A stretch of DNA of 64,000 bases from Oryzibacter oryziterrae. GTDB taxonomy: Bacteria > Pseudomonadota > Alphaproteobacteria > Rhizobiales > Pleomorphomonadaceae. Under the pieces are notes generated by a model. That model was not told the DNA's origin, did no database searches, and saw only the letters and a list, made by a program, of their open reading frames with translations. The position numbers were made by a program, and so were the translations under genes. The DNA is taken from assembly GCF_021864535.1 (NCBI RefSeq), contig NZ_JAKJIC010000010.1:118058-182057 (forward strand), given 5' to 3'. Below are positions 52,896-61,548 of this stretch, piece by piece; the stretch's first letter is position 1; each line of letters opens with the position of its first letter.

Positions 52896-54145
52896 GCCTT
52901 CCGCCCGTCGATTATGCCCGGAACATGCGCCTGATCGGTCATTCCGATCAGGGCGGTCGCGGCGATGGTCTGCAGGTGATGGTGCACCGGGGCTATGCCT
53001 ATGTGGCCCATCCCTGGTCGGGCGGCTTCTCGATCATTGACGTGCGCGATCCCTCGCGCCCGGGCGAGACCACTTTAATCCCGGCGCCGCCCAACACTTG
53101 GACGATCCATCTGCAGACCCATGACGATCTGCTGCTGGTGGTACACGCGCTGGATATCTTCGCCAACATCACCTTCGACGACGAGCACAGCTATTACTCG
53201 AGTTCCATGGGTGACCTCGTGGGTGCCAAGTCACGCAATGGAGCAGCACCGCGCCCCTGGTCGTCGGGCGTCGCCATCTACGACATCTCCCAGCCGACCC
53301 GGCCGCGGCAGATCGGCTTCTTTCCGGTCGACGGAATCGGCGTGCACCGAATCTGGTACATTGGCGGTGATTTTTGTTACATGAGTGCGCTATTCAATGG
53401 CTACTCGGATTACATTCTCGCCATTGTCAACATCGCCGATCCCACCCGCCCCTTCGAGGCCGGGCGCTTCTGGCTGGACGGCATGCACACGGCCGGCGGC
53501 GAGGTGCCGAGCTGGCCGGCGGGCAAGCGCCATGCCTTGCATCATGCTGTTATTTCAGGAGAAACCGCCTATGCTTGCTGGCGTGACGGTGGCCTGACGC
53601 TCATCGACATTGCCGACAAATCGGCGCCGAAGCTGATCGCGCACCGCAACTGGTGCCCGCCCTATGGCGGCGGCACCCACTCTGCCCTGCCCTTGCCCGA
53701 CCGCAACCTTCTACTTGTGGCCGACGAAGCTGTGGCAGATAATGAGCAAGATGGACGCAAGCATACCTGGGTTTTCGACATCCGGTCGCCAGACAACCCG
53801 GTGTCGATTTCGACCTTTCCCATTCCAAAGGAGGCCGACTATACGGCCAAGGGCGGTCATTTCGGGCCGCATAACCTGCACGAGAACCGTCCGGGCAGCT
53901 TCCAGTCGTCCGAGATCATCTTCGCCACCTGGCAGAATGCCGGCATCCGGGCGTTCAACATCGCAGATCCCTACCATCCCCGCGAGATCGGCGCCCTTGT
54001 CCCCTCTGCCCCGACCAAAATCATCGACCGCCGCCCCGGCCGCCCCCCTGTGATCCAGAGCGCCGACGTGTTCGCCGACCGCAACGGCATTCTCTATGCC
54101 ACTGATTATAATGCGGGTTTGTCGATCATCGAGTTCGGCGGATAA
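52892..54145 (+). CDS. LVIVD-repeat beta-propeller protein
   Basis: This is a protein of 417 residues without a signal peptide. LVIVD-type repeats are seen as GFSIIDVRDPSRP, GVAIYDISQPTRP, ILAIVNIADPTRP, GLTLIDIADKSAP and IRAFNIADPYHP, giving a propeller of about six blades. Several His and Asp residues (FGPHNLHENRP) are conserved-looking and could bind metal. It is the last gene of the sulfonate-type ABC operon and overlaps the small membrane protein gene. A cytoplasmic enzyme, like selenium-binding-protein or methanethiol-oxidase-type propellers, is one possibility but not shown. Confidence 0.78.
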   Translation: MSLPPVDYARNMRLIGHSDQGGRGDGLQVMVHRGYAYVAHPWSGGFSIIDVRDPSRPGETTLIPAPPNTWTIHLQTHDDLLLVVHALDIFANITFDDEHSYYSSSMGDLVGAKSRNGAAPRPWSSGVAIYDISQPTRPRQIGFFPVDGIGVHRIWYIGGDFCYMSALFNGYSDYILAIVNIADPTRPFEAGRFWLDGMHTAGGEVPSWPAGKRHALHHAVISGETAYACWRDGGLTLIDIADKSAPKLIAHRNWCPPYGGGTHSALPLPDRNLLLVADEAVADNEQDGRKHTWVFDIRSPDNPVSISTFPIPKEADYTAKGGHFGPHNLHENRPGSFQSSEIIFATWQNAGIRAFNIADPYHPREIGALVPSAPTKIIDRRPGRPPVIQSADVFADRNGILYATDYNAGLSIIEFGG

Positions 54146-54147
54146 AA

Positions 54148-54183
54148 AAAGCCCGGAGGTTTCCGCAAGACCTCCGGGCTTTG
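54148..54183. terminator. Rho-independent terminator after the LVIVD gene
   Basis: AAAGCCCGGAGGT (54148-54160) and ACCTCCGGGCTTT (54169-54181) are perfect arms flanked by A and T runs, so it can work on both strands. Confidence 0.85.
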
Positions 54184-54301
54184 CAGGGCTGACACTCGAC
54201 CCGAACCCGCCGAATGCCAAGGCCGCAACAACTAGGCGAAAATCACTCGTGCTCAAAAGTCCCGCCGATCCCCCGAGCAGGGCCTGGCGAGTCCTCTGGC
54301 C

Positions 54302-54326
54302 GCCCGCCGGCGTAACACCGGCGGGC
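54302..54326. terminator. Terminator after metY (minus strand)
   Basis: GCCCGCCGG (54302-54310) pairs with CCGGCGGGC (54318-54326), 11 bases past the minus-strand stop of the sulfhydrylase gene. The T-rich part lies on the plus-strand side, so efficiency on the minus strand is uncertain. Confidence 0.55.
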
Positions 54327-54336
54327 TGCCTTTTCG

Positions 54337-55656
54337 TCATTCCGCAGCGACGCGATCGACGGCTGTTGCCGCGCTAAGTGCCTGATCCAGATCGGCAATG
54401 ATGTCGTCGGGATGCTCGATGCCGATCGACAGGCGCACATAGCCCGGCGTCACGCCGGTCTGCAGTTGCTCATGCTCGGTCAGCTGCGAATGCGTGGTCG
54501 ACGACGGATGGATCGCCAGCGACCGGGCATCGCCGATGTTGGCCACGTGGTAGAACAGCTCCAGCGCATTGATGAAACGCCGCCCCGTCTCGACCCCGCC
54601 CTTCAGCTCGAAGCCGACCAGCGCGCCATAGCCACCCGTGAGATAGGTGTCGGCGCGGCGGCGCTCCTCGCCCGACTGCAGACCGGGGTAAATGACCCGG
54701 GCGACCGACGGATGCCCCTTGAGGAAGTCGGCGACTTTCGCCGCGTTTTCAACATGCTGGCGGATGCGCAGCGGCAGGGTTTCCAAGCCCTGGATCAGCT
54801 GGAAGGCGTTGAAGGGCGAGATGGCGGCACCGACGTCGCGCAGCAGCTTCACGCGGGCGCGCAGGGCATAGGCGATCGGACCGAGCGGCTTGGCAGCCTC
54901 GGTCCAGATGGCGCCGTGATAGGCGCCGTCCGGCGTGTTCAGAAGCGGCTGGCGCTGAGGGAACTGGTCCCAGGGGAAGTTGCCGCCGTCGATGATCAGT
55001 CCGCCAATCGAAGTACCGTGGCCGCCGATATACTTGGTCGCCGAATAGACGACCACGGCGGCACCATGCTCGAACGGGCGCGCCAGCAGCGGCGCTGCCG
55101 TATTGTCGATGATCAGCGGAATGCCGAGGGGACGGCCGATGTCCGCCACTTCCTTGACCGGGAAGACGTTGAGCTTCGGGTTCGGCAGCAGCTCGGCATA
55201 ATAGGCCCGCGTCTTGTCGTCGGTGGCGCGGCGGAAGTTCTCCGGATCGGATGGATCGACGAAGCGCACTTCGACGCCGAACTGCTTCAGCGTCTCGGCA
55301 AACAGCGCCCAGGTGCCACCGTAGAGATCGGTTGACGAGACGATGTTGTCGCCGGCCGAAGCCAGATTCAGGACCGAATAGGCCGAGGCAGCCTGCCCCG
55401 ACGACACGGCGAGCGCAGCGGCACCGCCTTCGAGCTCGGCGATGCGCGTTTCAAAGGCGTCCTGCGTCGGGTTCTGCACCCGGGTGTAGATCCAGCCCAG
55501 TTCCTCGAGCGCAAACAGGCGCGAGGCATGGTCCGTGTCGTTGAACTGGTAGGACGTGGTCTGATAGATCGGCACCGCAACGGCGCCATTTTCCGGCGCA
55601 GCGCGATAGGTGCCGCCGTGCAGCGCAAGGGTCTCGGGCTTTCTGGCCTTGGTCAT
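54337..55656 (-). CDS. metY: O-acetylhomoserine sulfhydrylase (PLP enzyme)
   Basis: This is a protein of 439 residues of the Cys/Met metabolism PLP family. The PLP lysine is in YSATKYIGGHG, the substrate tyrosine region is YTRVQNPTQDAFE, and the length (about 430) fits MetY rather than the 390-residue MetB/MetC. MetY makes homocysteine from sulfide or methionine from methanethiol and O-acetylhomoserine. Near MtnK-like and RLP genes this recalls salvage routes that release methanethiol. It is followed on the same strand by none but preceded by the 2OG oxygenase gene 32 bases away in transcription order. Confidence 0.9.
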   Translation of the reverse strand: MTKARKPETLALHGGTYRAAPENGAVAVPIYQTTSYQFNDTDHASRLFALEELGWIYTRVQNPTQDAFETRIAELEGGAAALAVSSGQAASAYSVLNLASAGDNIVSSTDLYGGTWALFAETLKQFGVEVRFVDPSDPENFRRATDDKTRAYYAELLPNPKLNVFPVKEVADIGRPLGIPLIIDNTAAPLLARPFEHGAAVVVYSATKYIGGHGTSIGGLIIDGGNFPWDQFPQRQPLLNTPDGAYHGAIWTEAAKPLGPIAYALRARVKLLRDVGAAISPFNAFQLIQGLETLPLRIRQHVENAAKVADFLKGHPSVARVIYPGLQSGEERRRADTYLTGGYGALVGFELKGGVETGRRFINALELFYHVANIGDARSLAIHPSSTTHSQLTEHEQLQTGVTPGYVRLSIGIEHPDDIIADLDQALSAATAVDRVAAE

Positions 55657-55688
55657 GTCGATTACTCCCAGTGGTGATTGTCGGGTTT

Positions 55689-56744
55689 TCAGTAGGCGGA
55701 GCCGGGGGCACTGCTGGCCAGTTCCTCAGCCGTCAGCAGGTCGGCATGGTGGCGGCGGGCGACATCCGGGTGCGAGCGCAGGCGGCTCTTCAGCACATTG
55801 CGCCCGACGTTGTGGAACAGCGGATTGAGCGGATCGGTCGTCAGCCCGCGCCGCTGCTCGGCCAACTCCGGCGGCAGATCGATCACCGGTACGGTGGCAT
55901 CGAGGCGAGCCCCAAGGAAGAAGGCGACGGAGAAGCGCTCGACGCCCGGCGGCGGTGCCACCACGTCATGCACGTCGGCACGGACGAAGCCATTGGTGGC
56001 CAGTTCGAGGAGTTCGCCGGTGTTGATCACGAAGGTGCCAGGGATCGGCGGCGCTTCCAGCCAGACGCCTTCCTCGGTCCGCACGCGCAAGCCCTCGACC
56101 TTGTCCTGCAGCAGCACGGTGACGAAGCCGCCGTCCTTGTGGGCGCCGACGCCCTGCGACGTCTGCGCCACATCGCGGCCCGGATAGCGGATGATCTTGA
56201 GAAGCTGGGTCGGCAGCGGCGTGTAGATGTCCTTGAACACGCCGGCGTCCTGTCCGAGCGCCTCGGCGATGGCTTCCAGCACCTCGATGCCGACGCGCGT
56301 CACCTCGGCCTGATAGGCCAGCAGCAGCGGCTTCAGTTCGGGGATCGCGTCCGGCCACTGGTTCGGGCCGGTGAGCCGCAGCCAGGGCTGATCGGCCGGC
56401 ACATCCACCGCGTCGGCCTCGGTGGCAACGTCCACCTGTTCGCGCCAGTCTTGCTGGCCGCGGGTGAACTCGAGCCCGATGCGCGTATAGCCGCGGAAAT
56501 GCGGGGTATTGGCCATCTGGATCTTGAGCTTTTCCTCAAGCGGCAGCGCAAAGAAGCGCTTCGATGTGGCCAGTACGTCGTCAATCAGCGACTGCGCCAC
56601 ACCGTGGCCCTGCAGGTAGAAGAAACCGTGATCGTGCAGGATACGGCGGAGATCAGAGAGAAACAGCCGCCGCTCAGCCTCCCCTTTGTGAAAACGCGAT
56701 ATGTCCAGAATGGGCAACGTGAAGGTTTGCGGCTGGAATGTCAT
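55689..56744 (-). CDS. 2-Oxoglutarate/Fe(II) oxygenase, isopenicillin-N-synthase-like
   Basis: This is a protein of 351 residues. The DIOX_N part (LPILDISRF, HGFFYLQGHGVAQSLID) and the Fe-binding triad GAHKDGG (His, Asp) with the distal His of ADVHDVV and RFSVAFF mark the IPNS-like 2OG oxygenases. The ATG at 56744 has GGGAG upstream and gives the normal start. It shares a minus-strand unit with metY, so a sulfur-containing amino acid or methylthio compound is a reasonable but unproven substrate. Confidence 0.85.
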   Translation of the reverse strand: MTFQPQTFTLPILDISRFHKGEAERRLFLSDLRRILHDHGFFYLQGHGVAQSLIDDVLATSKRFFALPLEEKLKIQMANTPHFRGYTRIGLEFTRGQQDWREQVDVATEADAVDVPADQPWLRLTGPNQWPDAIPELKPLLLAYQAEVTRVGIEVLEAIAEALGQDAGVFKDIYTPLPTQLLKIIRYPGRDVAQTSQGVGAHKDGGFVTVLLQDKVEGLRVRTEEGVWLEAPPIPGTFVINTGELLELATNGFVRADVHDVVAPPPGVERFSVAFFLGARLDATVPVIDLPPELAEQRRGLTTDPLNPLFHNVGRNVLKSRLRSHPDVARRHHADLLTAEELASSAPGSAY

Positions 56745-56834
56745 TGGCTTGCTCCCGATCGCGGCACCGACGCATTCCGTGACCTGGATTTGCGCCGAAT
56801 TCGATCGAAAGCGAACCATAAAATATTCATTGTT

Positions 56835-56847
56835 TATAGATTTTATA
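56835..56847 (-). promoter_or_regulatory. AT-rich box E before the oxygenase-metY unit
   Basis: On the minus strand TATAAAATCTAT (56847-56836) lies about 90 bases before the oxygenase start. It matches the TATAATCTAT core of boxes A and D with two extra A bases. The relation to the other boxes is weaker than among A, B and D. Confidence 0.3.
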
Positions 56848-56945
56848 TTTTATTTGCGCGCACTCTAATGGAATTTCGTCCCTCGCCCTCGGGCTGGATA
56901 GCGCAGTCGGAGCGGGCTGACGCAATGTCGTTCCCCCTGCCATGA

Positions 56946-57170
56946 AAGCTCAACCCAACCGGCGTGGACACACCTCTCAACGACGGCCTTGCGGCCTTGG
57001 AAGGCAGCACCGCGCTTGAGATCGCCGAGCGATCGGTCGGCAATCTCCTGAAGACGCCATGGGTCTCGGTCGACGATGTCGTGGCCAGTGTCCTGTTCCT
57101 GGCCTCGGACGACGCGCGCTTCATCACCGGATCGGGTCTCGTTCTCGATGCCGGACTGTTGACGCGGTAA
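56946..57170 (+). pseudogene. Remnant of a short-chain dehydrogenase (C-terminal third)
   Basis: The frame after a TGA reads LNPTGVDTPLND and then VSVDDVVASVLFLASDDARF with ITGSGLVLDAG. These are the last 70 or so residues of an SDR enzyme. The Rossmann part and active site are missing, and upstream sequence is not coding. It is a gene fragment left by deletion. Confidence 0.75.
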
Positions 57171-57201
57171 CCGGGCCTCGTTTCTGCCGGGAAACGGGAC
57201 C

Positions 57202-57665
57202 TTACCGGCCCGGTCGGGTCAGGCCATATGTCAGGGAGAGAGCCCCTACCAGGACAACGCCCTTCACGAAGTCCTGCGTGTAATAGGGGGTGTTCAGCAT
57301 GGTCAGGCCGTTCAACAGCACACCGACAAAGATGGCTCCGATCACGGCGCCCAGGACATTTGGCCGGCGCTTGTCGAGAACGGCGAAGCCGATGAGCGCG
57401 GCGGCGACGGCGTCCATCATCAGCGAGCCGCCGGTCGACACGTCGCCACGCATCACCACCGAGCGGTCTGCGAGCGCAGCGAGATCCCCAATTCGTTGAG
57501 AAATATAGAGAATGGTCATGCCTCTGGCGCGCAGGCGCCGCAGCACTGCATAGAGGCGTTGCGCTTCCGCCAAGGAAGACTCGCCCTCGGCTCGTCAAGG
57601 ATGAGCAGCGATGCCTTTGCCACCACAGCCCTCGCGATCGCGACTACTGGCGGTCGGCGGCGCGA
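57202..57665 (-). pseudogene. Fused and frameshifted remnant of a sugar ABC ATPase and permease
   Basis: On the minus strand an RbsA/MglA-type ATPase tail is recognisable: AIARAVVAKASLLILDEP near 57640-57590, then a frameshift, then AEAQRLYAVLRRLRARG and ILYISQRIGDLAALADRS. Within the same frame it passes directly into the end of an RbsC-type permease (DVSTGGSLMMDAVAAALIGF, NVLGAVIGAIFVGVLLNG). The rest of both genes is missing, so an internal deletion joined them. It is non-functional. Confidence 0.8.
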
Positions 57666-57845
57666 AGGTCGCCAAAATCGCTGTCGAGCGGCAAATCAAA
57701 ATCTGCTGCGGCCTGAACCGCAGCGGCTTTCTGCCCACAAAGCCTCCCTGCCGCGTGCGCTCACGCCATCCGAGACAAAGGGCGACACAACCAAATGCGG
57801 AAAATTAATCCGTATTTTCACGCAGAAAGCGCACGACCTTTCCTT

Positions 57846-57867
57846 TATAATCTATCATTTCTGTATT
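57846..57867 (+). promoter_or_regulatory. AT-rich box D before the S-alkylcysteine salvage operon
   Basis: TATAATCTAT (57846-57855) followed by CATTTCTGTATT lies 40 bases before the start of the first monooxygenase. Its first ten bases are identical to box A, and 17 of 22 positions agree. Confidence 0.5.
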
Positions 57868-57907
57868 CTTTTTGACGGACATGCAGTCACCTTCGTGAGC
57901 CGCGAAC

Positions 57908-58909
57908 ATGACCTACAAGTTGTCCCTTCTAGATAAGACGCCCGTCGAGCCGGACGGCAATGCCGCCAAAGCCCTGCGCAACACCATCAAGTTGGCGCGT
58001 CGCGCCGATCAGCTCGGCTATCATCGCTTCTGGGTGGCTGAACATCATGGCAGCACACAGCTTGCCAGCTCTGCCCCCGAAATCCTGGTGTCGCATATTC
58101 TCGCCCACACCAGTCGCATCCGGGTGGGAACCGGCGGGGTGATGCTGCAGCATTACAGCCCCTACAAAGTCGCTGAAACCTTCAAGGTCCTGGAGAGCCT
58201 GGCACCGGGACGCGTTGACCTGGGCATCGGCAAGGCGCCCGGCGGACTGCCTGCATCAACCCGTGCGCTGCAAGCCCACCGCGATCCAGCCAGCCCCCCG
58301 GATTTCAACACCGCCTTGGCCGAGCTGGACGGATTCCTGACCGGCAACCTGCCGTCCGACCATCCATTGGCAGGAGCTGTGGCAACACCCGATGTTCCTG
58401 CCTTGCCCCAACGAATTCTGTTGGGAGGGTCACCTGACAGCGCCAGGCTGGCCGCCATCCTCGGCTGGGACTTTTCCTATGCCGGACATTTCAATGGCGA
58501 CCCCGCCAATATCGAAGCAACCTTCCGCACCTATGAAGATCTGACCGGTCGCCTTCCGTCGCTCGCTCTCTACGCCTTCGCTGCGTCCAACAGCGAGAAG
58601 GCCGCCGCTTTGGTCGGCGAGTTGCGGATTTTCACGGCGCATCTGCCGACCGGCCAACGCGTCAACCTGCCCACGCTTGAAGCCGTCGCCGAGTTCGCCC
58701 GCCAGGGGGGATACTCGGACTATCGCACCGAAGAGAAACGCCCGCACGTCATCGCCGGCACGCCCGAACAGGTGCGTGGCGAACTCGATGCTCTGGCCAG
58801 CCGGTTCGGCGTCACGGAGTTCATTGTCGACAATCCGGTTGCGATTTTCGCAGAACGCCTGGCGTCCATCGAACTCCTGGCTGGTGCCGCGGCGACGCTG
58901 GCGGCCTGA
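57908..58909 (+). CDS. Flavin-dependent monooxygenase, LLM class (YtmO-like)
   Basis: This is a protein of 333 residues of the bacterial luciferase family. KLSLLDKTPVEPDG at the start, FWVAEHHGSTQLASSAPEI and RIRVGTGGVMLQHYSPYKVA are typical of the MsnO8/YtmO group. The enzyme uses reduced FMN and oxygen. In Bacillus a similar protein is in the CymR-controlled S-alkylcysteine (ytmI) operon, whose other members also occur downstream here. A box resembling the candidate Rrf2 operator precedes it. Confidence 0.85.
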   Translation: MTYKLSLLDKTPVEPDGNAAKALRNTIKLARRADQLGYHRFWVAEHHGSTQLASSAPEILVSHILAHTSRIRVGTGGVMLQHYSPYKVAETFKVLESLAPGRVDLGIGKAPGGLPASTRALQAHRDPASPPDFNTALAELDGFLTGNLPSDHPLAGAVATPDVPALPQRILLGGSPDSARLAAILGWDFSYAGHFNGDPANIEATFRTYEDLTGRLPSLALYAFAASNSEKAAALVGELRIFTAHLPTGQRVNLPTLEAVAEFARQGGYSDYRTEEKRPHVIAGTPEQVRGELDALASRFGVTEFIVDNPVAIFAERLASIELLAGAAATLAA

Positions 58910-58965
58910 GGCGCTCGCCCTTCCTTTCCACCATCAAACACCCACTGCGGATTTGGAGACAGCTC

Positions 58966-60312
58966 ATGAGCAAGAAATCCATCCAGTTTGGCGTCATGCT
59001 GCATGGCGCGGGCGGCAACCTCAACTCATGGCGCCATCCCAGCGGCCCTGCGGATGCCAGCCTCAACCTGGATTTCTACATCGAGACGACGCTGAAGGCC
59101 GAGGCCGCCGGCATTGCCTTCGCCTTCGTGGCCGATGGTCTCTACATCAACGAAAAGACCATTCCGCATTTTCTCAACCGCTTCGAACCGCTGACCATCC
59201 TCTCTGCGCTCGCCAGCCGCACAAGCAAGATCGGTCTCGCCGGGACGGTCTCGACGTCCTACTCCGACCCCTTCACCGTCGCCCGCCAGTTCGGCTCGCT
59301 CGACATCATCTCCAAGGGGCGCGCCGGCTGGAATGTAGTGACGTCTCCGCTCGAAGGATCAGCTGCCAACTACGGCCGTCCGCACCCGGATCACGCCTTG
59401 CGCTATGAAATCGCAGACGAATATCTTGAGGTGACGCAGGGGCTCTGGGACAGCTGGGACGACGACGCCATCGTCCGCAATCGCGAGACCGGCCAGTTCT
59501 TCGTCAAGGAAAAGCTGCATACGCTCAATCACAAGGGGCGCTTCTTCCAGGTTGCCGGACCGCTCAACATCGGCCGTTCGCCGCAGGGACAGCCGGTCAT
59601 CTTCCAGGCGGGCTCATCGGATGCCGGCATCAAGCTCGCAGGCAAATATGCGGACGCCGTCTTCACCCATTCTCCGAACATCGAGGACACTCGCACCTTC
59701 ACCAACCAGGTCAAGGCAAGTGCAGTCGCTCACGGCCGTTCGCGCGACGATGTGAAGATCTTCCCCGGAATATCCCCGATCGTGGGCAGGACAGCCGAGG
59801 AAGCAGAAGCCAAGTATCGCCGCATCCGCGACCTCGTCTCGATCGAAGACGCCATTTCGCATCTCGGACGCTTCTTCGATCATCACGACTTCTCGCAATA
59901 TGATCTGGATGCACCGTTCCCGGATCTGGGCGATGTGGGCAAGAACGCCTTCCGTTCCACCACAGACCGCATCAAGGCGGACGCCAAGGCGCGCAATCTC
60001 AGCCTGCGTGAAGTGGCTCTGGAGGCGGCAACGCCGCGCGAACAGTTCCTCGGAACCGGCGCCGAGGTTGCCGAGAAGATCATCCACTGGATCGACGAAG
60101 GTGCGGCCGACGGCTTCATCCTCGGTTTCCCTGTGATTGCCGAAGGGCTCGACGACTTCGTCAACCTGGTGATCCCCGAACTCGAGAAGCGCGGGCGGTA
60201 TACGCGTGAGCTCTCAGGAGCCACCCTGCGCGATCATCTTGGCCTACCGCGCAAGCAGAGCCGCTACGCCGAGAATGCCGAAGCGACCGCACGACAGGAG
60301 CTGGCGCGATGA
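58966..60312 (+). CDS. FMN-dependent monooxygenase, NtaA/SnaA/DszA family (YtnJ/YxeK-like)
   Basis: This is a protein of 448 residues. IQFGVMLHGAGGNLNSWRHP at the start, SDPFTVARQFGSLDIISKGR and GWNVVTS are signatures of the NtaA/SnaA/SoxA/DszA monooxygenases. YxeK and YtnJ of this family split the C-S bond of N-acetylated S-substituted cysteines. A separate flavin reductase would be needed and is not in the window. The stop overlaps the M20 gene by four bases. Confidence 0.9.
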   Translation: MSKKSIQFGVMLHGAGGNLNSWRHPSGPADASLNLDFYIETTLKAEAAGIAFAFVADGLYINEKTIPHFLNRFEPLTILSALASRTSKIGLAGTVSTSYSDPFTVARQFGSLDIISKGRAGWNVVTSPLEGSAANYGRPHPDHALRYEIADEYLEVTQGLWDSWDDDAIVRNRETGQFFVKEKLHTLNHKGRFFQVAGPLNIGRSPQGQPVIFQAGSSDAGIKLAGKYADAVFTHSPNIEDTRTFTNQVKASAVAHGRSRDDVKIFPGISPIVGRTAEEAEAKYRRIRDLVSIEDAISHLGRFFDHHDFSQYDLDAPFPDLGDVGKNAFRSTTDRIKADAKARNLSLREVALEAATPREQFLGTGAEVAEKIIHWIDEGAADGFILGFPVIAEGLDDFVNLVIPELEKRGRYTRELSGATLRDHLGLPRKQSRYAENAEATARQELAR

Positions 60313-61520
60313 CATCGCTGCGGTCCGTCCTTTCCAGCAGACCAGATGCGGCACAAAATGGTGCGACTGGCGTTGAGCCGGCCATTGCAGCAGACATTGC
60401 CCGCTTCGTGGCGATCAGGCGTGACTTCCATCGCCACCCTGAACTGGCCTTCAAGGAACGGCGGACCGCAGCGCGTATTGCCGAACTTCTGGGCGAATGG
60501 GGATACGAGGTCACCCAGGGACTGGCTGAAACCGGCGTGGTGGGCACATTGCGGCGAGGCAACGGGTTTCGCGCATTGGCGCTCAGGGCCGACATCGATG
60601 CTCTGCCCATTCGCGAGGCGACGGACAAGCCCTACGCCAGCGAGCGCGAAGGTGTCATGCATGCCTGCGGACATGATGGTCACACCACAATCCTCCTCGC
60701 CGCTGCCTATCACCTGGCGCGCAGTGACAAAATCAACGGCACGCTCCACCTGATCTTCCAACCCGCCGAGGAAATCGGCGCCGGTGCCAACCGGCTGATT
60801 TCAGAAGGCTTGTTCAACCGCTTCCCGGCCGATGCCATCTTCGGACTGCACAATTGGCCGGGTGTTCCCACCGGACATTTCGGCTTCATCGACGGCCCTG
60901 CCATGGCCTCGGTCGACCAGGCAATCGTGCGGATCACCGGCAAGGGCGGCCATGGAGCCGCGCCGCATGAAACGGTGGATCCAGTCGTGGCCGCCGCTCA
61001 CGCCATCACGGCCCTGCAGTCGATTGTTTCGCGCAACGTCGATCCGCTCGATACAGGTGTCGTGACCGTCGGTGCCATTCACGGCGGGTCGGCGTCGAAC
61101 GTCATCCCCGAATGGGTGGATCTCAAGATCACCACACGCTCGTTTCGTCCGGAAGTTCGGCGCTTGCTCGCCCAGCGCGTCCCGGCGGTCATCCGGGCTC
61201 AGGCGGAAAGCCTCGGCGCGTCTGCCGATGTCGACTACAAGCTCGGCTTTCCCTCGGTGATCAACGCACAAAACGAGACCAATTTTCTGCGGCAGGTCGC
61301 CCTCGACACGTTTGGCGAGGAACAGGTCCTTGCAGATTTTCGTCCACGCACGGCGTCGGAGGACTTCTCCTTCTTCCTCGACGTCCTGCCCGGCAGCTTC
61401 TTTTTCGTCGGCAATGGCGACGGCGCACCGCTGCATAGCCCAGCCTATGACTTCAACGACGCGATCCTGGCTCCGGCTGCCACCTTCTGGGTGCGGATCG
61501 CCGAACGCTTCCTCTCATGA
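60309..61520 (+). CDS. M20 family amidohydrolase (N-acyl amino acid deacylase)
   Basis: This is a protein of 403 residues. Metal ligands are in HACGHDGH, FQPAEE, and TASEDFSFF with a late His in APLHSPAYD. The dimerisation domain (ITGKGGHGAAPHETVDPV) is complete. YxeP and SndA of this family remove the acetyl group from N-acetylcysteine in S-alkylcysteine salvage. The gene is coupled to the monooxygenase before it. Confidence 0.9.
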   Translation: MTSLRSVLSSRPDAAQNGATGVEPAIAADIARFVAIRRDFHRHPELAFKERRTAARIAELLGEWGYEVTQGLAETGVVGTLRRGNGFRALALRADIDALPIREATDKPYASEREGVMHACGHDGHTTILLAAAYHLARSDKINGTLHLIFQPAEEIGAGANRLISEGLFNRFPADAIFGLHNWPGVPTGHFGFIDGPAMASVDQAIVRITGKGGHGAAPHETVDPVVAAAHAITALQSIVSRNVDPLDTGVVTVGAIHGGSASNVIPEWVDLKITTRSFRPEVRRLLAQRVPAVIRAQAESLGASADVDYKLGFPSVINAQNETNFLRQVALDTFGEEQVLADFRPRTASEDFSFFLDVLPGSFFFVGNGDGAPLHSPAYDFNDAILAPAATFWVRIAERFLS

Positions 61521-61548
61521 ACCACAACACCGGACGGGGGTGCTGCCC

